A stretch of 64,000 nt of DNA, from the NCBI GenBank assembly GCA_027625915.1, contig JANTQA010000033.1:1612001-1676000 (forward strand). The letters run 5' to 3'. The position numbers and the translations under genes were made by a program. Below, in pieces: positions 12,025 to 22,794 of the stretch. This DNA comes from Anaeramoeba flamelloides (Eukaryota; Metamonada; Anaeramoebidae). How positions within the stretch are numbered: position 1 is the first letter of the stretch; each line of letters opens with the position of its first letter. The notes beneath the pieces are model-generated. The model was not told the DNA's origin and ran no database searches. It saw only the letters and a list, made by a program, of their open reading frames with translations.

Positions 12025-13044
12025 TCAATTCTGATAATTTTTGTTCTTGTTAACACATGTAAGATCTACTTTAACCGTGTGGCTTAATGACCCACCCACA
12101 TCCAGAACATGGAAAATTAAATTTGATCCCGAGATGTATTTCTTTTCCATTGGCAAAGTTTGGATTTTGTTTGGATCGTCTGGCAATAATTTTTTTTTTG
12201 CTGTGTTTGTTGTTTTTTGTTGTTTGTTCTTCAATGTGTTTCTTTTGCGCAGATCTTTCTCAAATAAATGTCTTACTGGTTGTACTGTTTTGAATAGTTC
12301 CTTCCCTTCAGCACCAAGCACATGAAATACTAATTTTGTGTTTTTATTAACTTTAACTGATGTATATTTCCTCCTCAGTCGATGTTTTAAAGCTACCTTT
12401 TGTTTTACCACAAGAATTTTTGATAATATTTTTTTCTTTTTCGCGAAGAACCGAAGGACCACATTTTGATTATTAATTTCGCTCTTGTTAAATTCTTCTG
12501 GATTTTCCCAGACCATCCCAATCAAGTGGATTTTTTTTCGGTTTGTAGGAGTTGTGTTACGATGTTTATTTTTATTCTTTCTCTTCTTCTTTTGGAGGAT
12601 CACTTGAAATAATATTTGTGATTCTTTATTCATGATCGTTAAATGTGTGAAATAATTTGTACTTTCTACAGAAAGTAATTCTGTGGTTTTTGGTTTCCAA
12701 ACGTAATTTATTTTGTTTTCATTTTCATTTTCTTTTTCTTTTTCTTTTTCATTTTCATCTTTTTCTTTTTCATTTTCATTTTCATCTTTTTCTTTTCCTT
12801 TTTCTTTTCCTTTTTCTTTTCCTTTTTCTTTTTCTTTTTCTTTTTCTTTTTCTTTTTCTTTTTCTTTTTCTTTTCCTTTTATTTGTTTTTGTTTTTCATT
12901 TTCATCTTTTTCTTTTTCATTTTCTTTTATTTGTTTTTGTTCTTCACAAATGTACAAACAGTTTTGAACACGAACGTTTTTATGAAGTTTTTTACCCTCT
13001 TTTGAAAATACAGAGTATCGGAGGGAACGAATTTTTGAATTCAT
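12025..13044 (-). CDS. Hypothetical KEKE protein with short internal repeats
   Basis: Single exon. The first in-frame ATG is at 13044, giving 339 residues; the stop is TGA at 12027-12025. A Lys/Glu-rich tract (about residues 38-108, hexamer-based) separates an N-terminal piece from the body. A repeat of about 20 residues with the pattern hxFxVhxxxGxxhxxxVxV occurs several times: SLRYSVFSKEGKKLHKNVRV near the N-terminus, a weaker THLTIMNKESQILFQVILQ after the tract, TKLVFHVLGAEGKELFKTV, and SNLIFHVLDVGGSLSHTVKV at the C-terminus. The alternating hydrophobic pattern suggests paired beta strands (inference). The family is not recognised. No signal peptide or membrane segment is seen. Confidence 0.75.
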   Translation of the reverse strand: MNSKIRSLRYSVFSKEGKKLHKNVRVQNCLYICEEQKQIKENEKEKDENEKQKQIKGKEKEKEKEKEKEKEKEKGKEKGKEKGKEKDENENEKEKDENEKEKEKENENENKINYVWKPKTTELLSVESTNYFTHLTIMNKESQILFQVILQKKKRKNKNKHRNTTPTNRKKIHLIGMVWENPEEFNKSEINNQNVVLRFFAKKKKILSKILVVKQKVALKHRLRRKYTSVKVNKNTKLVFHVLGAEGKELFKTVQPVRHLFEKDLRKRNTLKNKQQKTTNTAKKKLLPDDPNKIQTLPMEKKYISGSNLIFHVLDVGGSLSHTVKVDLTCVNKNKNYQN

Positions 13045-14087
13045 TTCTGACAAAAAGTAGAAAAAATGAAATCAATTACCAAAAATGCTCCTTCCAAAAA
13101 GAAATTTGAATTTACTTAAAACAGTTTTAACTTTTAGGATTAGCATCTACTAAGGATAGGTCTCAGATTAAATAATGTTGTTGTTCGTAGTGAATAAGAT
13201 TACGTCTTGGATTGTTCAAATCTATCTAAAAAATCGATTAATTACAATGGTACAAAGACTTTATTAATTAATAACGATATTTCTATATGAGGGAAAGTCC
13301 CAAACAAAATTTGATAAAAATCTAAATTTTGAGACTGTTTTAAAGTTGAATTATCTTATTTCAAATTTGAAAGTTAAAAAATTGAAAGTTATTTTAAGGA
13401 ATTTGAGAAAATAAGTAATATATTTTTCTTGATACGGCGATATTTATAACAACCAGAAAGAAAAATATATTTCATATTTTTGAAACAATAAGTCAAATTA
13501 TGTGAGTTTTTTTTTGTTGAAGTTCTGAGGATCTACAAAGAAAAATAAATTAATTAAAAAAAACTAATATAACAAAAAATTTGAAAAATTCAAAAATAAA
13601 TTATATCAGTAGAGTATAATTGCAAAAAATATTTTTACAAAAAATATCAATTTATATATCCCTCGAAAATTGAGATTTTTATGTTATTTTTTTTTAGTTT
13701 TACATTGAAAAAAAAAAATAATTTTCTTAAATGTCCTGCCTAAAATTTGGGTAGTTGCAAAAAAAATAAATAATTTTCGTGAAAACAAATAATTAACTCT
13801 GAAATTATTTTTACAAATTATTTTTTAAATTATATTCTTTATTTTCATATAATCGAAGTATATTAAAAATATAAATAAATTGAGAAGAAAAAATAACAAT
13901 AAACATTCTTTTACTTTTGATATTGATAATAATCAAGTAAGTCTTGAAATAAAAAAATCGAAAATTTAGTTTATTGATTTATTTATTGGAACAAATGAGT
14001 AATCCAAGAATATTTATCTGTGTTTATTGTTTTGATTTGGAAATAATCTTCTTGTTATAATCTGAGTTTGGCCTGGAAGAACAAAAA
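13045..14087. other. Intergenic, with a dispersed repeat at 13397-13560
   Basis: The only recognised content is a ~165-bp segment (from TTTGAGAAAATAAGTAATAT to AATTAATTAA) that recurs at 54793-54951 in the same orientation, and a TTAGCATCTACTAAGGA motif near 13140 that resembles an end of the TTAGC family described at 41340-43360. Confidence 0.4.
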
Positions 14088-14175
14088 AATGAGATTGTTC
14101 AAAGTGACATAAGATGATATTGAGGAGTTCGAAGAAGGACGATTAATATCATCTTAGCACTAGAACAATCTCATT
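14088..14175. repeat. 88-nt imperfect hairpin
   Basis: The left arm has AATGAGATTGTTC (14088-14100) and AAGATGATATT (14111-14121). The right arm has AATATCATCTT (14145-14155) and GAACAATCTCATT (14163-14175). An asymmetric internal bulge separates the two helices, and the loop is 23 nt. It is flanked by a direct repeat (TGAGT..CTGGAAG.AACAAAA). The shape would fit a small-RNA precursor or a tiny fold-back element; the sequence alone cannot decide. Confidence 0.45.
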
Positions 14176-15368
14176 ATTTTGAGTCTGGAAGGAGAACAAA
14201 AACGAAGAATTATAAAAGGTGATTGTTGAACAAATGAAACAATATGAGATGCTATTTATTTTTTAACTCGGGATCTAACTCGTCAAAACAACAAACAAAC
14301 AAATAAATTTAACAGAAAAAAGTAATTTGTTATTTTTGATGGTACTTTGAAGAACCTACTCTTCAAAGAATCTTATTCTCTCAATGTATTTAGTGAAAAG
14401 ATTGAAGTTAAATTTTGAATTTTCATTCATTGTCAGTGAACAAAACTTGGTTTAAATTTTCTAGAGATAAACTAGATCGTTCATCCATTCAAGAGATCTA
14501 TCTCGGCCTATATTTTCCGTTTGTCAGCCAATTCTCGAAAACGATCAAACTTAAAAATATGCATGCATCTCTTGGTGTTCTTGACTATGAAGTATTTTGA
14601 ACAGTACTTTAAAAATTCTTAACTTGATAGAGTAAAAAAAAATGTTTTTTTCTTTTTTTTTCAATAAATTATCATTTATTTTTTTCCCCTTTCCAAAAAA
14701 CCTCTTATAAATGGTTTCTTCTCTCCTTTTTTTTAAAAAAAAAGAGAACAAACAAAACTTTTTTTTTTAAAAATGACATTGTTTTTTTGGTAAACAAAAT
14801 AAAAAACAATGATGTTTGTATATGGACATTGTTTTTAATAACGAAATGGAATTTATTCTTTTTCCAAACTTTCCCCAAATGATCAAGCACTTTTTTTTTA
14901 GTTTTTATTGAACAAGTATTTTGGTTCCTTGGACCAAAATATGTGTTCAACTGGTTTTAAATTGAGACATTGGCAAATCTCAGTGTTATCGATTAAACAA
15001 TGTAATAAATAAAAAATTCAAAGTACTGGTAAATAACTTTAAATATCAGATTTAAAGACAAAATTATTGGTAAAATACATCTTATTTCACTTTGTTAGAA
15101 TTGGAAATAAGAAGATCAGAAAATTCTCAAACTTTGCCTAATAAGACAAAGAATTCTCAAAATCTTTCCACAGCAACTACAATACTATCCTAAACTTTTA
15201 AGAGTTCTAATCTCTTTCTTATCTGTAGTTATCTAAAATTATTTACTTAAATTTTCTCAAAGAAAAATTTTATGTTTAAAAAAAAATAAATAACATAATA
15301 ATAAAACTAAAACAAGAAGAAAAATAATTAAATTATTAATAAAAAAATACTATTATCAATTTCCTTAC
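14176..15368. other. Intergenic, no supported gene
   Basis: The stretch 14350-14600 is somewhat less AT-rich and has an open frame of about 60 codons from 14415, but it shows no family resemblance, so I do not call a gene. Confidence 0.35.
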
Positions 15369-15572
15369 AAAATTAAAAATAAACTCTTTTTTAGAAAAAG
15401 AATACAATAATAAATGAAAATTCAACAATATTGATTAATAATTGCTATTCCGCAGCTCTATGAGTGGGGAACGAGATGTCCAAATTTATAATTTGATTTT
15501 TAATATTTTTAATATTTTTGATTTTCAATTTTATTGTATTCTTTTTCTAAAAAAGAGTTTATTTTTAATTTT
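15369..15572. repeat. 42-bp perfect inverted repeat with 120-bp spacer
   Basis: Arms 15369-15410 and 15531-15572 are exact reverse complements (core CTCTTTTTTAGAAAAAGAAT). The spacer carries an unusually GC-rich island, about 15449-15480. It lies just past the 3' side of the LINE relic on the minus strand. It may be a young fold-back insertion or the 3' part of the retroelement. Confidence 0.55.
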
Positions 15573-15599
15573 AATTATTAGTCTGAGAATACCATTAAT

Positions 15600-16060
15600 T
15601 TATGGTTTAATCTAATTATTTAGAACAATTATTTTATTATTCAGAAAAATATAATTTGTTTTTATTTTGATTATATAGTTTTATCTATATTGGGATTTAT
15701 TCCAAATTCTTGAATAATTTTATAAATTAAGATTAATTTTTTGTCAATTTCTGGGATAGGGCCCTCCATAATTAAAATTGAGCCATCTACAAACATTTTA
15801 ACATGATGAACCAAATATTTTATTTTTTCAATTTAAAAGTGGTTGATAAATCAAAACATTAAAGAGGAATGAGGGTCCTCTTGATAAACTCCGGTTTCTT
15901 CTTTTTTTTATAAAATTTATTAAGAAAATATTTATTTTATTTTTAATATGTCCCTATTACCCAAAAAAACACCAAAAATGGAAAATTGATCAAATATCTT
16001 CTATTAAAAATATTAAAAAAGCTAAATGAAATAATAATAATAAATAAAATTTCCATTTAA
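15600..16060 (-). mobile_element. Non-LTR retrotransposon (LINE) reverse-transcriptase relic
   Basis: On the minus strand one frame keeps the order of LINE reverse-transcriptase motifs. TGVYQEDPHSSLMF (complement of about 15857-15897) corresponds to the conserved GVRQGDPxSPxLFN. It is followed by FINHF, then KMFVDGSILIMEGPIPEIDK (about 15745-15800), which corresponds to the FADD catalytic box with the second aspartate lost, then a helix-like YKIIQEFGINPN. Several in-frame stops interrupt it and the catalytic aspartates are degraded, so it is a dead fragment. Upstream, NRDILKIK and an open stretch extend the match to about 16020. A possible further piece at 16721-16915 (VIVILDF) may be the older motif A region, displaced. 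No endonuclease domain is seen. Confidence 0.7.
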
Positions 16061-17016
16061 TTTTTTCTCTAAAACATTTTTTGCCAAAATAATTGAATTC
16101 AAAGTTGAAATTATGTATATTTTTAGATACAATATCTTGTTTTCGCTCATTTATTATAACAAATTCTAAATTATGGGATTTTTATTTTCACAAAAGGGAC
16201 AATTTGGTCTTCAAATTTTTTATTTTATTTTTAAATAGTAAAATTAAAAAAAAAGTTAAACTAAAAAGATAAACTCTCTGGAAAATTATTCTAATTTAAT
16301 ATATGAACTTATTCTTTGATTTCAAAATTTTCTATACCACAATTTTTCAAAATAAAAATAAAAAAAGTGTACAGTAATTTCAAAAAAACATTTTCTATAT
16401 TCAAAAGTTGAGAGTGTTTTTATTCTAAAAAAAATTATCCCAGTTGTTAATTGAATTAAGTTATACGGATAGATTACGAAAATTATTAATTTAAAAAAAA
16501 TAGGGCTTAATTTCATTAAATACATATATTAATAGAGAACAAAAAATTTGAGTTTTGTGATTGAGAATTCTTTTAAACTTTTTATTGCCAATAAAATTGT
16601 TTGTCAAGTATATCTCAAATATTTTTTTTACTTCTTTTGTTTTTTTATAATAGAGAATTCTTAGAATCTTTTTTTATTGGATTTTTGTGCTAAATGTAAT
16701 CCTTTGAAGTTTTTTTTTTGTTATTTAAATTGTGTTAATATAAAGAAGTCCAAAATCACAATAACCCTTTTGGTTTTAAATTCACTTCTTGAGTATGGAG
16801 AAAATTCACAGTAAATGGCAAGAAATTTAGCAACATTCATCACCAGAGATAGAGTTCTGTGAAATAAAAACTCATAAATAATTTTTTTAATATATAAAAG
16901 TTGAGTTTCCACCAAACTAAATCAAATATCAACCAATCCAAAGAATCTCATTTTTATTTGTTCTTGTCTGTTTAACTTTTTACAATAATATTAAATCCAA
17001 AGAATGAAATATCCCC
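16061..17016. other. Intergenic, possible further LINE debris
   Basis: Apart from the weak minus-strand VIVILDF segment near 16740-16780, nothing is recognised. Confidence 0.3.
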
Positions 17017-17020
17017 TTAA

Positions 17021-17572
17021 GGTTTACAATCCCTGAAACTGGAAAAAAGATTATCTTGTATTGGGTGTGTCTACTGGTTATTTTGGTTCTTAGCTGATCG
17101 ATCCACAACTAAGTTTGGATCGTATAGGTGGTTGAAAAAGGCTATTTTTGTGATTTTATTTTTTTTTTTTCCGAAATCCGAATTGACGAGTCTAAGATTA
17201 ATTAATTGGAAGATATTTAATTAGTGATTGAGTTTTTTGTTTTCTATGTTGAAATTTTTATTTACGCTTTGTATTATTTGATGCTTGTAAAAAAAATTTT
17301 TTTTATTTACTCCTAACTCTGTAAAAGGAAAATGATAATTTCAATTGACAACCCAACAATTAACACTTTCAATTCAATACCTTCCAATCAATTAATCTTA
17401 GACTCGTCAATTCGGATTTCGGAAAAAAAAAAAATAAAATCACAAAAATAGCCTTTTTCAACCACCTATACGATCCAAACTGAGTCGTGGATCGATCAGC
17501 TAAGAACCAAAATAACAAGTTGACACGCCCAATACAAGATAATCTTTTTTCCGGTTTCAGGGATTGTAAACC
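17021..17572. mobile_element. 552-bp palindromic MITE with TTAA target sites
   Basis: Flanked by TTAA at 17017-17020 and 17573-17576. The arms, each about 200 bp, are near-perfect inverted repeats starting GGTTTACAATCCCTGAAAC and running through GATCGTATAGGTGGTTG to TCTAAGATTAATTAATTGG; only ~150 bp in the middle are unpaired. No coding capacity. A fresh left end of the same family enters at 63917, and a fragment lies at 1796-1843. Its high arm identity suggests a recent insertion. It sits 210 bp upstream of the 17783 gene. Confidence 0.75.
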
Positions 17573-17782
17573 TTAAATCTACACAAAAATTATAATAAAA
17601 AATAAAAATTATCAAATTTTAGTAGGACAAACAATTTTCAAACAGAAAAAGACACTCAAGTGTGTGTACAATTTCTGTGAGGAAAACACTGCAATAAATC
17701 ATTTTTTTAAATCCACAATTATTGAATAATTTTTATGTTTAGATCTTTTTTAAATTAAAAGAATAAAGCAAGAATTGTAATT

Positions 17783-20700
17783 ATGGACGGAACATCAATT
17801 CAAACAATTTTAACAGTTTACCTTTATAGCAACAACACTGAGCAACTTGAAGAAATTATTGAACAACTTTTTTCTGATCCGAAATCTTCTATACTTGGTA
17901 AGTTTTTAGAATTTGCTTTTGATCTTTTTTTTTTTTTTTTTTTTTCCTTTCCTTTCTTTCAAAACTAAAAAAAAATAAAAAATAAATAAAAAAAAAACAT
18001 TAATAAATCAAACGCTTAGCTTATAAAAAAACAATGATGGTGATACTTTCTGATCCCAATTTATCTAATAATATCATTTTACGATCGATCAGATTGCTTC
18101 AAAAACAAGTGAAACAAAACCACCCATCATTTATTCTTTATCAAAAATTGATAAATTTTTGTCAAGTCTTTGAAGACACAACCAATGAAGTCTTAAAAAA
18201 AGAAATTCAAAATTTGTTAATGTTGTTAAAGGAAACAAAGAAAACCCGATATGATTTAGAATTAGAAGGAATTGAAGGATTTTTACCAGAGAAATTGACA
18301 CAAAAAAAAGTAAATTATTCATCTCGTGATCAAAAAGAACAAAAAAAACAAAAATCCAAAAAAACAAAACACCCAAACTTAAAATTTATTTCTCCGCTCA
18401 AGCTAAATGAAAATAATAAGGATCTCAACACTGATCAAAACTTTCAAAATTTAATGCACTCTTCTTTGAAAAATGATAAGAATCAAGGCAAGTATCCAAA
18501 AAAAACACAGAATAAAACGAAAAACATTCTTCCGTCTCGCAATGAAAACAAGAAAAGAAGAACAAAAACAAAAACAAAAAAGAGTACAAGTACAAGTACA
18601 AGTTCAACAACAAAAACAAGTACAAGAACAAGTACAAGTACAAGAACAAGAACAAGAACAAGAACAAGAAAAAAAAGTTGGCTTATTCGTAATATGATGA
18701 GGAATTGTAAATACTCCAAATTGGCTCAAAAAAATAATTTTCAAAGTTCATTTTTGTTTCATCCATTTTTTGGCGGGCAATTCCAAATAATTGAACGGTA
18801 TGAAGGAAAGAAAAGAAAAAACGATTTTTCGTCAATTAAAAAAAGCAGAACTAACGAAATAATTGTCGAGATCTCAAATATTAAAAATAATAAAACCTTT
18901 TTAAAACAAGTCACTAATTCCAAAAAAATTGAATCAATTTCTTTACGTAAACAAATCAAAAAAAAATTTAACAAGACCAATTTTATTACTAATTATAAAT
19001 ATTATTGTGAGCAAAGCCCTTTCAATTTTTCTGAGGTGGAGCAAAATTTAATTCCGTTGTCTGTCTTAAATTCACCACGTAATAAAGAGATGGCAAGAAA
19101 ATCGATGTCTGGCTTTTGGATCAAATTGTCAATTGATCTTTTTCTACATAAAGGAGAAAAAGAATTTGCCAACAATTTAAAAACATTTGTTACATTGTTA
19201 AATACAAGAAAATCCCATTACAAAATAATTGTTTTTGATTTGCTTTTTAATTTATTGATTCATTCCAATTTAATTTTTGATATACAAGAAATATATTATA
19301 ACAAAAATAATAACGATGTAAAACTAAAAGGTAGAAATAATGATGAAGACGATAATGACAAACATCAATTAATTAATGAAAAAAAAATCAACTTTACGAA
19401 AACTATACGCTTTCAACAAATCTTATTTAACACTTTAATCGACATGATCGATACATTATCAAAAAATAAAATTGAAAAGGCTGAAGAAAATGTCTGGAAA
19501 GTTGCTTTAAAATGCTGGTTCTTATTTGTAACTGAAAATGGACATATAATAACTGTACGTGCACTTTCTACACCCCTGAGGATTATAATATATTTTCTTG
19601 AATATTTTGATTCGTTTCCAACAAATATACAAATTAAATTAATTAGAATATTAATGAATAAAATATATAATAATAATTATAATAATAATAATAAAAATAA
19701 TTTCGAAAAAGAAGAAAAAAAAAAAGAAAAAGAAAAAGAAAAAGAAATAGAAAAAGAAAAAGAAAAAGAAAAAGAAAAAGAAAAGGAAAAGGAAGAGGAA
19801 GAGGAAGAGGAAAAAGAAAAAGAAAAAGAAAAAGAAAAGGAAAAGGAAAAAGAAAAAGAAAAGGAAAAAAATATAAATAAAACTTTTTTAGATTTTAAAA
19901 AATTCCCACAAATTATTATTGACAATATTCATTTAATTTTAAATATTTATTCAAATAACAATTCAATAGAAATTAAAGAAAATTTATTTTTTTTAATATA
20001 TGATTACATAATATCAGATAATCATCTGAAAAATGAATTTAATTCAAAAAAATTTAAATCTTGGTATAAGATTATAAAATTAATTTCGAATGATATTAAT
20101 ATAATTAAATCAAAAACCTTTCAGAATGAATTATTAATTATATTTGATATTTTAAGAAATTTTAATGCACCTAAATATTTTTCATTGTTGTTTCATTATT
20201 ATCCAAAAAATATTTTTAATGAATTAATAAATTTTGTTTTTTTTGATCAAATAGCAAAATTTAAAATAAGAAAAATTTTTTTTAATAAATTTTATTTTAA
20301 ATTATTAACATTAATTTTTAAAGGTTTGGATAATTTGATTTTAAATTATAAAAAAATTGGAAACAGTATCAATAATATAAGTAATAATAATAATAATGAT
20401 ATAATTAATATTAACAACAATAATAATCGTAACAACAACAACAAAAAAAATAATGGTAATATTAAAATTAAAATTAAAATTAATAATAATAATAACCATG
20501 TAAACAACAATACTAACAACGACGATAATAATAATAATAATAATGGATCATTAGTAATAGAATTAAATAGATTAAAATTCGATTCAATAAAAAATTATAC
20601 ACTGAATTATAAGATAATGAAAAATATTCAAATTTTAATAAAATCAAAAGATTTGCAATTGAGAAATTATGGTGAAAATTGGTTATTGGATTTATTAAAA

Positions 20701-21684
20701 ATTTATTCAAAAAAAAATAAATTTTCCATGAATAATAATAAAACAGAAATTCTTAACAATCAACACAAAATAAAAAAATTTTTTAATTCTCTTTCAAATT
20801 CAAATAATTATTTTGAAAGAAAATGCTATTTAAAAAATATTGAATCCTTAATTTTATATTATAGATCAAAAATGGGTAATACAGATAATCAGTTAATGCA
20901 AAATAAAATAATTGTTTCCTTTTTTAATAAAAAAATTAAAAAATTATTAAAATTTGGTGAAAATGATTTTAGAAATATTCGATTGATTGTGCAAATGATT
21001 TTTAATTTAATTTCCTTTGACCTTAATTATCATAACGAATATAATAATAATGATGACAATCTTGATCATAATATTCAAAAAGAAAAGAATGAGAACAAGA
21101 ACAAGAAGAAGAACAAATTAATAAAATTTTCTTCAATTAAAATCAAGAAACATAGTTATAATAATAATTTAACAAAATTTTTGAATGGTGAAATTGTGAT
21201 TTCAAATAATTTATTTCAATATTTGTCAATTCATATTTTATATAATCTTTTCTTGGCAATACCAAAAAAATCAACTTATTCGAATCTAAGATCTGTTTGC
21301 TTTTTATTTTTTTTAAGTAAATGCCAATCAAATAATTTTGATCAAGTGAATAAAAATTTATCAAAAATTGGTGGAATTGAGAATATTAAAAAATTTATTC
21401 AAGATCGAAATGCTAATATAGCATTTTTTTCATCACTTTTTTTACAAAATTATTATACATCCCAAAAGCAACCCATCCTTAATAATTATTTCAAATTTGT
21501 GAAAAGAAAATATAAAAAAAATTGGAATTCTAATTTGTTATCGAATCCATATTTTTTAATCAAACAAATTTTTAATAAATTACCAAACGACATGTTAAAA
21601 AATAAAAGAAAAGACAAGGAGAATGAAAAGGAGAAGGAGAAGGAGAAGGAGAAGGAGAAGGAGAAGGAGAAGGAAAAAAAATAA
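17783..21684 (+). CDS. Large hypothetical helical-repeat-like protein, 2 exons
   Basis: Exon 1 is 17783-17897 and exon 2 is 18020-21684; the 122-bp intron has GTAAGT and TTAG borders and the junction is in phase 1, giving 1259 residues. The joined N-terminus (LEEIIEQLFSDPKSSILAYK) reads smoothly into predicted helices, supporting the splice. Ordered helical stretches recall ARM/HEAT-type solenoids (residues ~1-130, ~350-590, ~660-820 and ~920-1230), but no family is recognised. Low-complexity inserts occur in this order: Thr/Ser/Arg repeats (~220-258), a KEKE tract (~600-655), an Asn-rich run (~828-885) and a short KEKE tail at the extreme C-terminus. No membrane segment or catalytic motif is visible. 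It could be a scaffold protein; this is an inference only. Confidence 0.8.
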
Positions 21685-21711
21685 AATAAAAATTAATAAT
21701 TTATAAAAAAA

Positions 21712-22794
21712 CAAAACCCTATTGTTTAATAATTTTAACATATTATATTGAATTTAATGGTTTCAATAATAATTATCATTTTTTTTTAAAAATCAATAAA
21801 ATTATTATGTAAACAACATTTGTATTTTTTTTTATAGTTTTTTGACATTTATTGTATGAATTCATTTTTCAGTACGTAATCTTTTTCGTTAGATCTCGAA
21901 AATTTTTTTCGATGGTTGATAGAAGGTTAGTGTTGGGTTTGTTAAATTGAAAAATCACATACAATATGGTCGATGGTATCTTATCATTTGATCGATCAAC
22001 AATTGTTAGTGAAATTTCAACAAATGTACCAATTCAATTTTTTAGTTCAGCTCGTTTCATCATTTTGGACATAAAGATTTTTATTTTTTTTCTTTTTATA
22101 TTTTTTTCTTTTATTTGGATGAAAATGATTTCTTATAAAAACATTAATACTAAGATAACTTAAATGTGGTTTTATTTTAAGTTTGGAGAAATAAACCCCC
22201 TTCCAAAAATTTGGACACACCCAAAATCAAAAATAGGCAAAAAAAAAAACCCAATTTATTGCATTTTTCCAAACCAAATATAAAACAACATTTAAGTAAC
22301 CCAGTATTAATGTTTTAAGTAATCACTTTAATCCAAATAAAAGAAAAAAATATAAAACTCAAAAATAAAAATCTTTTACTCCAAAATAATGAAACAAGCT
22401 GAACTAAAAAATTGAATTGGTACATTTGTTGAAATTTCACTAACAATTGTTGATCGATCAAATGATAAGATACCATCGACCATATTGTATGTGATTTTTC
22501 AATTTAACAAACCCAACACTAACCTTCTATCAACCATCGAAAAAAATTTTCGAGATCTAACGAAACAGATTACTTAACCAAAAAAAAGGAAATGAAAACA
22601 AAACAAAAAAGATAAAAAATGAAATTGTTTGTAAAATCGAAATTATTTCCAAATTGAATTTAAAGTACAGTAAAGATGCTCTGTCCACTCTTTAAACTAT
22701 GTCCAAAATTTTGGAATCTAGTTTATAATGAATTGTGTATTATTTTGCCGATTTTTGATTTGTAGTGTATCCAAATTTTTGGAATAGGGTTTAG
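21712..22794. mobile_element. 534-bp TA-type MITE with a second copy inserted in it
   Basis: A forward copy (recognisable from about 21868 to 22191, resuming at about 22726-22794) is interrupted by a complete reversed copy of 534 bp at 22192-22725. The inserted copy opens with TAAACCCCCTTCCAAAAA and closes with GGAATCTAGTTTA, and a TA appears at both borders. The resumed right end of the host copy reads GTATCCAAATTTTTGGAA. Because the insert is head-to-head with its host, the whole region forms a large palindrome. The left limit of the host copy (about 21712) is uncertain. Confidence 0.7.

Noticed and set aside
14415-14950. Overlapping open frames on both strands
   Set aside because: No family resemblance and no coding-specific signal beyond slightly lower AT content.
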